Positions 17,834 to 26,191 of a DNA stretch of 64,000 nt are shown in pieces. Numbering within the stretch: the stretch's first letter is position 1; each line of letters begins with the position of its first letter. Under the pieces are notes generated by a model. That model was not told the origin of the DNA and searched no databases. It was given only the letters and a program-made list of their open reading frames with translations. Where the stretch lies: positions 5,749,501-5,813,500 of the forward strand of contig NC_021237.1 in the NCBI RefSeq assembly GCF_000397205.1. Direction: 5' to 3'. The position numbers and the translations under genes were made by a program. This DNA comes from Pseudomonas protegens CHA0 (GTDB lineage Bacteria; Pseudomonadota; Gammaproteobacteria; Pseudomonadales; Pseudomonadaceae).

Positions 17834-18201
17834 ACATCCGCCCTATCCACACCGACCAGGACTACCGCGCCGCGCTGAAAAGCGTCTCGCCCCTGTTCGA
17901 CAACGAACCGCAGCCCGGAACACCTGAAGGCGATTACTTCGACGTCATGATCACCCTGATCGAGGCGTACGAAGCCAGGCAGTTTCCCCTGGACCTGCCC
18001 AACCCGATCGAGGCGATCAAGTTCCGCATGGAGCAATCCGGCTTGTCCGCCGCCGACCTGGCGCCCGCCATCGGCCGCACCAACCGCGTCTACGAAGTAC
18101 TCAACGGCAAGCGCGCGCTGACCCTGCCCATGATCTGGAAACTGCACCAGCTGTTCGGCATTCCCGCCGAGAGCCTGATCAAGCCGATCAAATCGTCCTG
18201 A
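17830..18201 (+). CDS. higA: HigA-family antitoxin with helix-turn-helix
   Basis: This is a 123-residue protein whose C-terminal half is an Xre-type DNA-binding domain (IKFRMEQSGLSAADLAPAIGRTNRVYEVLNGKRALTLPMIWKLHQLFGIPAESLI). The N-terminal part (DYRAALKSVSPLFDNEPQPGTPEGDYFDVMITLIEAYEA) is the conserved HigA segment. It should neutralise HigB and repress the operon through the palindrome before higB. It is translationally coupled to higB. Confidence 0.9.
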   Translation: MNIRPIHTDQDYRAALKSVSPLFDNEPQPGTPEGDYFDVMITLIEAYEARQFPLDLPNPIEAIKFRMEQSGLSAADLAPAIGRTNRVYEVLNGKRALTLPMIWKLHQLFGIPAESLIKPIKSS

Positions 18202-18279
18202 GCCGTGCTGCCGGGCTTGAGCTTGCCCTTGGGTAAAGGCTCAGCATGCCCCGCATCCCAACAACACCAAGGACGCTCC

Positions 18280-19092
18280 ATGCTCACCATCGGACAAATG
18301 GCCCGCTGCCACGGCCTTACCACCAAGACCCTGCGCCATTACGACAGCATCGGCCTGTTCACCCCGGCCCTCACCGGCCGGGACAACGGCTACCGCTACT
18401 ACAGCCCGGAACAGATCGTGACCCTGGGGCGCATCGTCTGGCTGCGGCAGTTGGGCATGTCCCTGGAAGACATCCGCCATCTCGCGGACCAAGGCGGCCT
18501 GGACAGCGTGCTGCACATGCAGCAGTCACTGCAGGCGCATGCCCGGCAGTTGCAAAGCGAGATCGCCCGCAGCCAGAAAGTACTGGGCCATCTGCAGCGC
18601 TACCTGGCCCAGCCGCAGCGCCAACTCCCAGCCGCGCAGACACCACAGAAGGTATTCCTGGCGTCGCAGCGGATCATCGGCATGGCCTGGCAGCAGGATG
18701 ACCCGGGCACCATCGCCGAGCTCTGGCAACGTTTCGAACCTCGGGAACAGGAGATCCAGCGCCTGGCCGAGCCGGTGGGCACCTATGGCATCTGCCAGCC
18801 CCTGGAGGACGGCCAGTGGCGTTATGTGGCCGGCCTGCCGGTCGCCGCCGACGCGCCCCTGGTGCCCGGCATGGTGGAGCTGGAAATCCCTGCCCGCCAT
18901 TACGCGCGAGTCGAGCATCACGGTAGCGTGGCCACCCTGCCGGAAACCTTTCGCGCCGCCTACAGCGAGTGGTTGCCCGCCGCCGGGCTGATGCCCATCG
19001 ACGCGGTGGAGTTCGAGTACACCGGCGAGCGCTTTCTGGGGCCCATGCACCCGGACAGCGTAGTGGAACTGTATATCCCGCTGAGCGCCTGA
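18280..19092 (+). CDS. MerR-family regulator with GyrI-like effector domain
   Basis: The ATG at 18280 opens directly with the MerR winged helix (MLTIGQMARCHGLTTKTLRHYDSIGLFTPALTGRDNGYRYYSPEQIVTLGRI). A coiled-coil linker (residues about 80-115) follows, then a GyrI-like/BmrR-type ligand-binding domain ending VEFEYTGERFLGPMHPDSVVELYIPL. The family activates drug-response promoters by untwisting long spacers. No efflux gene is adjacent, so the target is unknown. Confidence 0.88.
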   Translation: MLTIGQMARCHGLTTKTLRHYDSIGLFTPALTGRDNGYRYYSPEQIVTLGRIVWLRQLGMSLEDIRHLADQGGLDSVLHMQQSLQAHARQLQSEIARSQKVLGHLQRYLAQPQRQLPAAQTPQKVFLASQRIIGMAWQQDDPGTIAELWQRFEPREQEIQRLAEPVGTYGICQPLEDGQWRYVAGLPVAADAPLVPGMVELEIPARHYARVEHHGSVATLPETFRAAYSEWLPAAGLMPIDAVEFEYTGERFLGPMHPDSVVELYIPLSA

Positions 19093-19225
19093 AACGCCCG
19101 GTGAAGGGGCCGACCAGCAGGCTACCGCTGGTCTGCCCCGGCCTATCCAGCGTTGTCTGTCAGCAAAAGTACCTCGGATACCGCTATGCTCTGCAGCCAT
19201 TCCCAGGTTACCGAGCGAAGGCCCG

Positions 19226-19942
19226 ATGAGTTTCCAGGCAGGTGTGTTGAACCAGATATCCGGCATCCGTCATGCGTTTTCGACCCTCGGCGCCGCCCTG
19301 CCGGCCAACCTGTTCTTCTGCTCGCAGATCCACAGCGGCGAGGTGGTGCAAGCCAGTACCACGCTGCCCAGCGGAATCATCCGCGGCGACGCGGTACTCA
19401 CCCATTCCAGCCGGCCCATCGCAGTGGTCACCGCCGACTGCCTGCCGTTGCTGATCAGCAGCGAGGACGGTTCCTGGGTCGCGGCAGTGCACGGCGGCTG
19501 GAAAGGCCTGCATGGCGGGATCATCGCCAATGTGCTGCAACACTTCGCCAGCAAGGGCATCACCCCACAGCAATTGCGGGTGGCCATCGGCCCATCGATC
19601 AAACCCTGCTGCTATGAAGTCAGCGCCGATTTCATCGACACCCTGTCCGCCACTCAGGACCCGCTGTGGCCGGCCGCACAGGCCCCCTGGAGCCGTGAGC
19701 AACCGGCCCCGCTGCTGCCGCCGCAGATTCCGCCACCGCAACCGACCCAGGCCGATTCCCTGTGGTTCGACCTGAGCCGCTATGCCGTGCACTTGCTGCA
19801 CGCCGCTGGAATCAGTGATGAACAGATCGAAATCAGCGAGCTGTGCACCTACTGCTCGACCCCGGCCCTGGCCAGTTATCGTCGACGCGGGCACCGGGGT
19901 GAAGCCAAGGCCTTCCAGTACTCGTGGATCGGCCGGACATGA
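19226..19942 (+). CDS. short laccase-domain (PgeF/YfiH-like) protein
   Basis: The multicopper-polyphenol-oxidoreductase-like (PF02578) zinc site is present: QIHSGEV (H36), VVTADCLPLLIS (C72) and AAVHGGWKG (H89), and the C-terminal ELCTYC...ASYRRRG. Enzymes of the family act on purine nucleosides or edit peptidoglycan precursors. Compared with housekeeping YfiH, the N-terminal block between HAFST and QIHS is much shorter, the usual NLG...V..NR region being absent, so this is probably a diverged paralogue. Its TGA overlaps the ATG of the next gene. Confidence 0.8.
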   Translation: MSFQAGVLNQISGIRHAFSTLGAALPANLFFCSQIHSGEVVQASTTLPSGIIRGDAVLTHSSRPIAVVTADCLPLLISSEDGSWVAAVHGGWKGLHGGIIANVLQHFASKGITPQQLRVAIGPSIKPCCYEVSADFIDTLSATQDPLWPAAQAPWSREQPAPLLPPQIPPPQPTQADSLWFDLSRYAVHLLHAAGISDEQIEISELCTYCSTPALASYRRRGHRGEAKAFQYSWIGRT

Positions 19943-20394
19943 ACCTCGAGAGTGCACTACTCCCAACCTCCCTGAGCGACCTGGAAACCCTGGTCCAGAT
20001 GCGCATCGCGGCGATGCGCGAAAGCCTTGAGCGCCTGGGGCGCTTCGATCCGCAGCGGGCCCGGGAGCGTTTTGCCGCAAGCTTCGCGGCCGAACGCTGC
20101 CACTTCATCCTCAGTGACGGACAGCCCGCAGGCTTTATCCAGAGCCAATCACACGGCGATCATCTGCGCCTGCAGCACCTGTACGTCCTACCGCAATTCC
20201 AAGGGCGGGGCCTCGGCGCCAAGGCCCTGGAGCAGCTTTTGGAACGCTCCGCCAACGAGCAGCTACCCATCCACCTGGATGCGTTGCGCGGCAGTGACTC
20301 GAATCGTTTTTATCGACGCCTGGGTTTTGTTCAGGTGGGTGAAAGTGAATGGGATATTCACTACGTTCGGCCGGCGGATCCACCCCAGGCCTGA
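19939..20394 (+). CDS. GNAT-family N-acetyltransferase, coupled to the laccase-domain gene
   Basis: ATG 19939 overlaps the preceding stop as ATGA. The GNAT core is LRLQHLYVLPQFQGRGLGAKALEQLLE, with the acetyl-CoA loop QGRGLG, followed by DALRGSDSNRFYRRLGFVQVGESEWDIHYVR. Length is 151 aa. The overlap suggests it acts with, or on the product of, the laccase-domain enzyme, but the substrate is not apparent. Confidence 0.85.
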   Translation: MNLESALLPTSLSDLETLVQMRIAAMRESLERLGRFDPQRARERFAASFAAERCHFILSDGQPAGFIQSQSHGDHLRLQHLYVLPQFQGRGLGAKALEQLLERSANEQLPIHLDALRGSDSNRFYRRLGFVQVGESEWDIHYVRPADPPQA

Positions 20395-20490
20395 ACCCGG
20401 TTCCGGTTGGCCACCGAGCCCCTGCTGGTTCTTGGCCAGCAACCTGAGCTAACGTTGCCTCCCCCCTCAGGCCCAACCCAAGGAGTGCCC

Positions 20491-21072
20491 GTGTCTGACA
20501 ACCTCTATGCCCCGCCCCAGGCGGATCTGGTCGCCCCCTCGCCCGAAGCGGCGCAACAGCCGTTCTATGTGGTGTCCAAGGCCAAGTTCCTGACCCTGTA
20601 CATCCTCACCTTCGGTATCTACCAGGTGTACTGGGCCTACAAGAACTGGCATCAGTTCAGGCACGCCAGCGGCCAGGAGCTGTGGCCGGTGGCCCGGGCC
20701 TTCTTCGCGATCTTCTTCACCCATGCGCTGTACCGCGAAGCCGATGCACAGCTCAAGCGCGACGGCCGCAGCCATGACTGGCGGCCCGGTGAACTGGCAA
20801 CCCTGTTTGTGGTGGGGGTGATCATCAACAACGTGGTGGACGCGCTGTCGCGCAAGAACATCGGCTACCCGGTGACCGACATTGCCAGCCTGGCGCTGCT
20901 GCCGGTACTGGCGTGGATCACCTGGCTCGGCCAGCGCGGCCTGAATGCCGCCGCGAAAGATCCCGAAGGCCGCAGCAACGCCCGTTTCACGCCGCTGAAC
21001 TATGTGTTCATCGTGCTCGGGGCGGTGCTGCTGGCCCTGGCGTGCATCGGTGTGATGCTGCCGCCGGAGTGA
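20491..21072 (+). CDS. multi-pass membrane protein of unknown function (193 aa)
   Basis: AAGGAG (20480-20485) places the start at GTG 20491; the open frame before it is not coding-like. After a soluble, Pro/Ala-rich N-terminus (SDNLYAPPQADLVAP) come about four hydrophobic segments: FLTLYILTFGIYQVYWAY, the weaker FFAIFF stretch, LATLFVVGVIINNVV with LALLPVLAWITWL, and YVFIVLGAVLLALACIGV. The pattern resembles DUF4234-like proteins common in Pseudomonas. No function can be stated. Confidence 0.8.
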   Translation: MSDNLYAPPQADLVAPSPEAAQQPFYVVSKAKFLTLYILTFGIYQVYWAYKNWHQFRHASGQELWPVARAFFAIFFTHALYREADAQLKRDGRSHDWRPGELATLFVVGVIINNVVDALSRKNIGYPVTDIASLALLPVLAWITWLGQRGLNAAAKDPEGRSNARFTPLNYVFIVLGAVLLALACIGVMLPPE

Positions 21073-21081
21073 GCCGAAGAC

Positions 21082-21435
21082 TCAGGCGCTGACGTAGACC
21101 CAGGCCTGGATGCCCGAGGCCAGGGTCACGCTGACCCGCTTGTAGTCCGAGACTTCATAGCTGTCGGCCGCTGCCAGCTCCTCGGGGGTGATGCAGAACA
21201 CGGTGCCGGGAATCGGCGCGCTGTCCGCCGCCCCCGGGCGCAGGATCGGGTGGTGGGTCTTGCCGCTGGCCGCCAGCACCTCGGGGTCGGTGATTTCCAC
21301 CCAGCTCTGTTCGTAGCCAAGCATGGCATCCGCGCTGCCACTCAACTCACGGCCAAAGTTGGCGATCTGCACCGCCTTGTCTTGCAGGGTGCCGTAGGAA
21401 AAAAGATAAACCGATGCATCTGTTGCCGAACTCAT
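21082..21435 (-). CDS. gamma-glutamylcyclotransferase-fold protein (AIG2/GGACT-like)
   Basis: The motif LFSYGTLQD near the N-terminus (the YGTL signature that binds the substrate) and AAADSYEVSDYKRVSVTL, supplying the catalytic Glu, identify the fold. The 117-residue length fits the compact GGACT-like branch, which releases 5-oxoproline from gamma-glutamyl amines or peptides. It is convergent with the preceding membrane-protein gene and lies 30 bp from ddl on the same strand. Confidence 0.85.
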   Translation of the reverse strand: MSSATDASVYLFSYGTLQDKAVQIANFGRELSGSADAMLGYEQSWVEITDPEVLAASGKTHHPILRPGAADSAPIPGTVFCITPEELAAADSYEVSDYKRVSVTLASGIQAWVYVSA

Positions 21436-21465
21436 TCGTCACGTCCTTAACCACGATGATCCGCT

Positions 21466-22560
21466 TCAGCGGTTGATTTTCAGCCCTTGCCGTTCAGCGT
21501 GACGCTCCAGCGCCAGCTCGATCAGGCGGCTCACCAGCTCGCTGTAGCTCATGCCGGTGGCCTGCCAAAGTTTGGGGTACATGCTGATCCGGGTGAAGCC
21601 CGGCAGCGAGTTGATTTCATTGATCAGCACTTCCCCCTCATCGGTGAGAAACACATCGACCCGAGCCAGCCCGGAGCAGCCCAGCACCTGGAATGCCTCG
21701 ACGGCCAGGGCCCGAATGCGCTCGCTGTGCTCGATGCTGATGTCCGCCGGCACCAGCACCTGGGCCGCCTCCCCGTCGATGTACTTGCTGTCGTAGGAAT
21801 AGAAACCGTTGCTGACCACGATCTCGCCGCAGCCACTGGCAATGGGCTGGTCGTTGCCCAGCACCGCGCATTCGATTTCCCGCCCACGCACGGCCGACTC
21901 CACCAGCACCTTGTGATCGAAGCCCAGGGCCAGTTCCACCGCAGCCTCGTATTCGGCCTCATTGTCGACCTTGCTCACCCCCACCGATGAACCCTGGTTG
22001 GCCGGCTTGACGAACAGCGGCAGGCCGAGTGTTTCCCGGGCCCGGGCAAAACCGTAGCGAGCACGGGTGGCCCGGGTCAGGGTGATGAACGGGGTCACCG
22101 CCAGCCCGGCGTCGCGCAGCAGGCGCTTGCTGATGTCCTTGTCCATGCACACCGCCGAACCCAGCACGTCGGAGCCGACAAAGGGCAGGTCGGCCATGCG
22201 CAGCAGGCCCTGCAGGCAACCGTCTTCGCCCAGGGTGCCGTGGACGATGGGGAAGATCACATCGACATGCCCCAGCAGTTCCTGGCTGGAGGTTTCCACC
22301 AGTTGCTGGCTGGCCTTGCCCGGCACCACCGCCAGTTCGCGATTGGACTGGTTGAGGGCGATCAGCGCCGGGTTTTCCTGGTTGATCAGGAAGTTCGAGG
22401 TGTCGTTGAGGTGCCAGTGCCCCTGTTTGTCGATGCCGATCAGCACCGGCTCGAAACGCGTGCGATCCAGGGCATCGACGATATTGCGCGCCGACTGCAG
22501 CGACACTTCGTGTTCGGCCGAACGGCCACCAAAAATAATCCCGACCCGCAACTTGCTCAT
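21466..22560 (-). CDS. ddl: D-alanine--D-alanine ligase
   Basis: ATG 22560 was preferred because the protein then begins [20 protein letters not shown], the conserved N-terminus. ATP-grasp landmarks are [57 protein letters not shown] and [20 protein letters not shown]. It joins two D-Ala in the cytoplasm for peptidoglycan. It stands outside the mur/fts cluster, so it is probably the DdlA-type paralogue. Confidence 0.93.
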   Translation of the reverse strand: MSKLRVGIIFGGRSAEHEVSLQSARNIVDALDRTRFEPVLIGIDKQGHWHLNDTSNFLINQENPALIALNQSNRELAVVPGKASQQLVETSSQELLGHVDVIFPIVHGTLGEDGCLQGLLRMADLPFVGSDVLGSAVCMDKDISKRLLRDAGLAVTPFITLTRATRARYGFARARETLGLPLFVKPANQGSSVGVSKVDNEAEYEAAVELALGFDHKVLVESAVRGREIECAVLGNDQPIASGCGEIVVSNGFYSYDSKYIDGEAAQVLVPADISIEHSERIRALAVEAFQVLGCSGLARVDVFLTDEGEVLINEINSLPGFTRISMYPKLWQATGMSYSELVSRLIELALERHAERQGLKINR

Positions 22561-22603
22561 GACTGCTTCCCGTTGAAAAAATGATTGCTGACGGTTCTTC
22601 AAT

Positions 22604-23083
22604 TCAGCTGGGGCTGTAACGCAAATGGATCAGCGCCACTCGCTCCTGTTCCTTGTTCTTGCGCTCTTCGATGGCGAACGGCACAAAGCCCAGCTTCGGA
22701 TAGAGCAGCAACCCCGCCACGTTGCTGTTGAAGCACGACAGCGTCACCTCGCTGGCCTGGTGCTTGCTGTGGGCGATGTGGATCATCTGCCCGATCAATT
22801 GCGCCGCCAGGCCCGCGCCGCGCACCTCTGGGTCGACGATGACATTGCCGATGGTACAGGTGCCGCCGCGAGCCCAGCGGTAGAAGTTGGCAAAGCCCAC
22901 TACCTGCCCGTCACGCTCGATCACCGTCGAGTCGCTGCGCTGGGCGATGGAGTCGCGCAACTGCTCGTGGGTCAGCGGCCAGGTGGCGGCGGGAAAGAAG
23001 AAATACAGCTCCTGGGGATTGCCCACGAAACTGCAGATCCGCGGAATGTCCGCCTCTGCCACCGGGCGAAAAACAACAGCCAT
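22604..23083 (-). CDS. GNAT-family N-acetyltransferase
   Basis: CAGGAG precedes ATG 23083. The 159-residue protein has [39 protein letters not shown] with the RGAGLA acetyl-CoA loop and a closing [17 protein letters not shown]. Function beyond acetyl transfer is open. It stands 44 bp upstream of ddl and downstream of the LysE gene on the same strand. Confidence 0.85.
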   Translation of the reverse strand: MAVVFRPVAEADIPRICSFVGNPQELYFFFPAATWPLTHEQLRDSIAQRSDSTVIERDGQVVGFANFYRWARGGTCTIGNVIVDPEVRGAGLAAQLIGQMIHIAHSKHQASEVTLSCFNSNVAGLLLYPKLGFVPFAIEERKNKEQERVALIHLRYSPS

Positions 23084-23156
23084 GTTCGGTCTCCTGATAC
23101 GGGGACGGGTCGTCCTTGTTGGGGGCGGATACTGGCCGGCGCAAGGCACCGGCCGT

Positions 23157-23798
23157 TCAGCGATTGGCCAGCAGATGCCCGCCGAACAGCACATAGCAAC
23201 CACCGGCCAGGCGGTCCAGCCAGCGCCGGGCCCGGGCATAGAACCCGGCCACCCGGCTGCTGGCGAAAAACAGCGCCACGCAGCAGTACCAGGACAACGA
23301 CAGGCCAGCCATGGTCAGCACCGCCAGCCCCAGTAGCAGAGGTGGCGGGGAGGCCGGCATCGAAGTGGCAAAAATGGTGGCCACGAACAGCGCCGACTTG
23401 GGGTTGGTCATGTTGCCGAGAAAACCCAGCCGGTAGGCCGAGAACAGGCTGCGCGCAGCATGGCTCGCGCCATCGGTGGTCGGGGTCTCCAGGGCCGGCT
23501 TGCGCTTGAACTGCTTGAGCCCCAGGTAGATCAGGTAACAGCCACCGGCAACCTTGAACAACACGAACAGCGCCGGCGCCGCGCTGAACAGCGATTTGAT
23601 GCCCAAGCCTCCCGCCAGCCCCCAGAGCACGGTGCCGCTGGCCACCCCCAGGGCGGCGAACAGGCCATGGCGCCGCGAACAGCCCGCCGCCAGTTGTGCA
23701 GTGGTGAAAAAGTTCGGCCCGGGGGTGATCACCGCCACGCTCCAGAGCAGGGCCAGCGACAACAACGGGGCGAGGTAAACCAGGTGCGAGGTGTACAT
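23157..23798 (-). CDS. LysE/RhtB-family amino-acid exporter
   Basis: The 213-residue protein has about six hydrophobic segments and the family motif near the start, WSVAVITPGPNFFTTAQLAAGCSRRHGLFAALGVASGTVLWG, then GGCYLIYLGLKQFK and GFLGNMTNPKSALFVATIFA. It is an inner-membrane exporter of amino acids or derivatives. An AraC-type regulator is encoded divergently 242 bp away and may control it. Confidence 0.9.
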   Translation of the reverse strand: MYTSHLVYLAPLLSLALLWSVAVITPGPNFFTTAQLAAGCSRRHGLFAALGVASGTVLWGLAGGLGIKSLFSAAPALFVLFKVAGGCYLIYLGLKQFKRKPALETPTTDGASHAARSLFSAYRLGFLGNMTNPKSALFVATIFATSMPASPPPLLLGLAVLTMAGLSLSWYCCVALFFASSRVAGFYARARRWLDRLAGGCYVLFGGHLLANR

Positions 23799-24040
23799 GG
23801 GAACAGATGGCCATGAAGAGGGTCCGGGGGAACGACGCTACTCCACTCGCGCCTGCCCAGGCAACCGCCGATTGGCCTCGAAACCCGGCTCAGGCAACAA
23901 GCCATCGTGCAGCGCCGGAACCCTCCTGCAAGCCGCCCGTCTTCGGGCAGAACCGCTACGGCGTAGAACCGAGGGGCAAGACAGCCAGCGCGCCCCTGAG
24001 TTAACGTACGGCCCTTGGTTTCATCCATCAGGACCGTTCC

Positions 24041-24850
24041 ATGGCCAAACCCGCAGCTGTCACCGACTGGGTTCACCGCGCGCCGCCCGCCCGGGGCCTG
24101 GAGCGCATCGAGGCGTATTTCGCCGGCCATGGCTATGACATGCACCGCCATGACACCTACGCCATCGGCCGCACCCTGCACGGGGTGCAGAGCTTCCAGT
24201 ACCGCGGCGGCTGGCGCCACAGCCTGCCCGGCGCCACCATGGTCCTGCACCCCGACGAAGCCCACGACGGCGAGGCCGGCACCCACGACGGCTTTCACTA
24301 CCGCATGCTGTATGTCGAGCCGGCGCTGATCCAGCAGATCCTCGGCGGCCAGCCGCTGCCCTTCATTACTGGCGGCCTGTCCAACGACCCGCGGCTGTTT
24401 GCCGCCACCGAGGCCCTGCTGCGTGGGGTCGACAGCCCCCTGGACCCGCTGGAACAGGAAGACGCCCTGTTCGACCTGGCCCATGCCCTGAACAGCGTCT
24501 CCGGGGTCGCCCAATCACGGCAACGTTTCGACTATGTGGCGGCCGAGCGGGCCCGGGAATACATCCACAGTGCCCTGGACCGCACCCTGACCCTGGAGGA
24601 ACTGGCGGCCCACAGCGGGCGCGACCGCTGGAGCCTGTCCCGGGATTTTCGTTTGCTGTTCGGCACCAGCCCCTACCGCTACCTGAGCATGCGCCGCCTG
24701 GACCTGGTCCGCGCGCTGCTGGTGCAGGGCCAGAGCCTGGCCAACGCCGCACTGATCGCCGGCTTCACCGACCAGAGCCACATGAGCCGGCAGTTTCGCC
24801 AGACCTACGGCCTGCCACCGGCGCGCTGGCTGAAGATGCTCGGCCGCTGA
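24041..24850 (+). CDS. AraC-family regulator with cupin-type sensor domain
   Basis: The N-terminal half is an AraC-binding cupin (residues about 25-140, with YDMHRHDTYAIGRTLHGVQSF and TMVLHPDEAHDGEAG). The C-terminal 100 residues are two helix-turn-helix units (ERAREYIHSALDRTLTLEELAAHSGRDRWSLSRDFRLLFGTSPYRYLSMRRLDLVRALL...GFTDQSHMSRQFRQTYGLPPARW). It is divergent from the LysE exporter, and a small cupin gene follows on the same strand. Confidence 0.9.
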   Translation: MAKPAAVTDWVHRAPPARGLERIEAYFAGHGYDMHRHDTYAIGRTLHGVQSFQYRGGWRHSLPGATMVLHPDEAHDGEAGTHDGFHYRMLYVEPALIQQILGGQPLPFITGGLSNDPRLFAATEALLRGVDSPLDPLEQEDALFDLAHALNSVSGVAQSRQRFDYVAAERAREYIHSALDRTLTLEELAAHSGRDRWSLSRDFRLLFGTSPYRYLSMRRLDLVRALLVQGQSLANAALIAGFTDQSHMSRQFRQTYGLPPARWLKMLGR

Positions 24851-24931
24851 GGCCACACACGATCGTTCAAGAAGCCCTAGCCCCTGGCTGTTTACCCTCA
24901 GCGCTCATTCATCACTGAGGTGGACCACACC

Positions 24932-25318
24932 ATGCAAAACCCTGCCCCGCAAGACGCCTACCAGAGCATCAACTTCGCCAGCAAACTCGGCCTGTTCAGC
25001 GAACACTGGACCCCCAAGGTGATTGCCGAGATGAACGACTACCAGTTCAAGATCTCCAAGTTGCAGGGCGAATTCGTCTGGCACTCCCACGCCGACACCG
25101 ATGAAACCTTCATCGTGCTCGACGGCCAGTTGTACATCGACTTCCGTGACGGCCGGGTGGCCATCGGCAGTGGCGAGATGTTCGTGGTGCCCAAGGGCGT
25201 CGAGCACAAACCCTGGGCCGAGCAGGAGGTCAAACTGCTGCTGATCGAACCCAAGGGCGTGCTCAACACCGGCGATCAAGGTGGCGAACGCACCGCCCAG
25301 AACGACGTCTGGATCTGA
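24932..25318 (+). CDS. single-domain cupin protein
   Basis: ATG 24932 has a GAGG at 24917-24920; a GTG at 24920 is an alternative start 4 codons earlier. The 128-residue protein has both cupin motifs: [24 protein letters not shown] (metal ligands H-x-H...E) and [26 protein letters not shown]. Substrate is unknown; proteins of this type often bind or modify small molecules. It lies 81 bp after the AraC gene. Confidence 0.85.
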   Translation: MQNPAPQDAYQSINFASKLGLFSEHWTPKVIAEMNDYQFKISKLQGEFVWHSHADTDETFIVLDGQLYIDFRDGRVAIGSGEMFVVPKGVEHKPWAEQEVKLLLIEPKGVLNTGDQGGERTAQNDVWI

Positions 25319-25576
25319 TCCTCACCGCTGAACCTGCGAGACGGAAAAAGGAATTTCTGCCTCTTGAACACAGTCAGACACAGCAACACGTCATCGATCG
25401 ACTACCCTTGGCCGACCAATGGTGCGTCAAAAACTGTACGTCAGTGCAAAAAGCACAGGTAGAGTGACGCTCTTATTTTTCTGTGCGATGGCTCTAGTGC
25501 AGGGACTACAGCCTGGTCCCAGCTTTCGATGACGCCCATGGCGCGTCCATTACCTGTTGCGACCCCTGATCCCTGA

Positions 25577-26191
25577 ATGCCCAAACCGCACCAAGACACC
25601 ACCGCCCCCACCCTGCTTCAAGACCTGCGCGCCGGCACCGCGACCTTGCACGTGGCCCTGGAAAAGCGCCTGCCGTTCTTCTCCGAGCATCTCGATGCGG
25701 CCTGGTACCGGCGCCTGATCCAGGCCTATTTCGGCTTCTATCAGCCCCTGGAGGCGGCCCTGCATGACAGCGGCCTGATCCCTGCCGGCTACGACCCGGA
25801 GCAGCGCCGCAAGACCCCGGCCCTGGCCGGCGACCTGCAGGCCCTGGGCCTGGCCCCGGAGCGCATCGACGCCCTGCCCCGCTGCGACCATCTGCCCGCA
25901 CTGGCCAGCCCCGGCGCGTGCCTGGGCGCCCTCTATGTACTGGAGGGCGCGACCCTGGGCGGGCAGATCCTGCGCCGGGAAATGGCCCAGCGCCTGGACC
26001 TGCACGGGGATAACGGCGGGGCTTTCCTCGACGTGTATGGCGCCGCCACCGGGCGGCGCTGGAAAGACTTTCTCGACTACCTGGGGCGCATGCCCGAGGA
26101 CGCGAGCGCACGACAACAAGTGGTCAGCGCCGCGCAATCCACATTTGCCTGTTTCGAGCAATGGCTCGACAGCCGCGAGGTGCTGCTATGA
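25577..26191 (+). CDS. bphO: haem oxygenase supplying biliverdin to the phytochrome
   Basis: The protein fits the haem-oxygenase family in length (204 aa) and in motifs: LRAGTATLHVALEKRLPFF (His near residue 26 is the candidate proximal ligand), LGALYVLEGATLGGQILRREM and the C-terminal helix. It opens the haem ring to biliverdin, the chromophore of the bacteriophytochrome. Its stop overlaps the start of bphP as ATGA, so the two proteins are co-produced. Confidence 0.92.
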   Translation: MPKPHQDTTAPTLLQDLRAGTATLHVALEKRLPFFSEHLDAAWYRRLIQAYFGFYQPLEAALHDSGLIPAGYDPEQRRKTPALAGDLQALGLAPERIDALPRCDHLPALASPGACLGALYVLEGATLGGQILRREMAQRLDLHGDNGGAFLDVYGAATGRRWKDFLDYLGRMPEDASARQQVVSAAQSTFACFEQWLDSREVLL

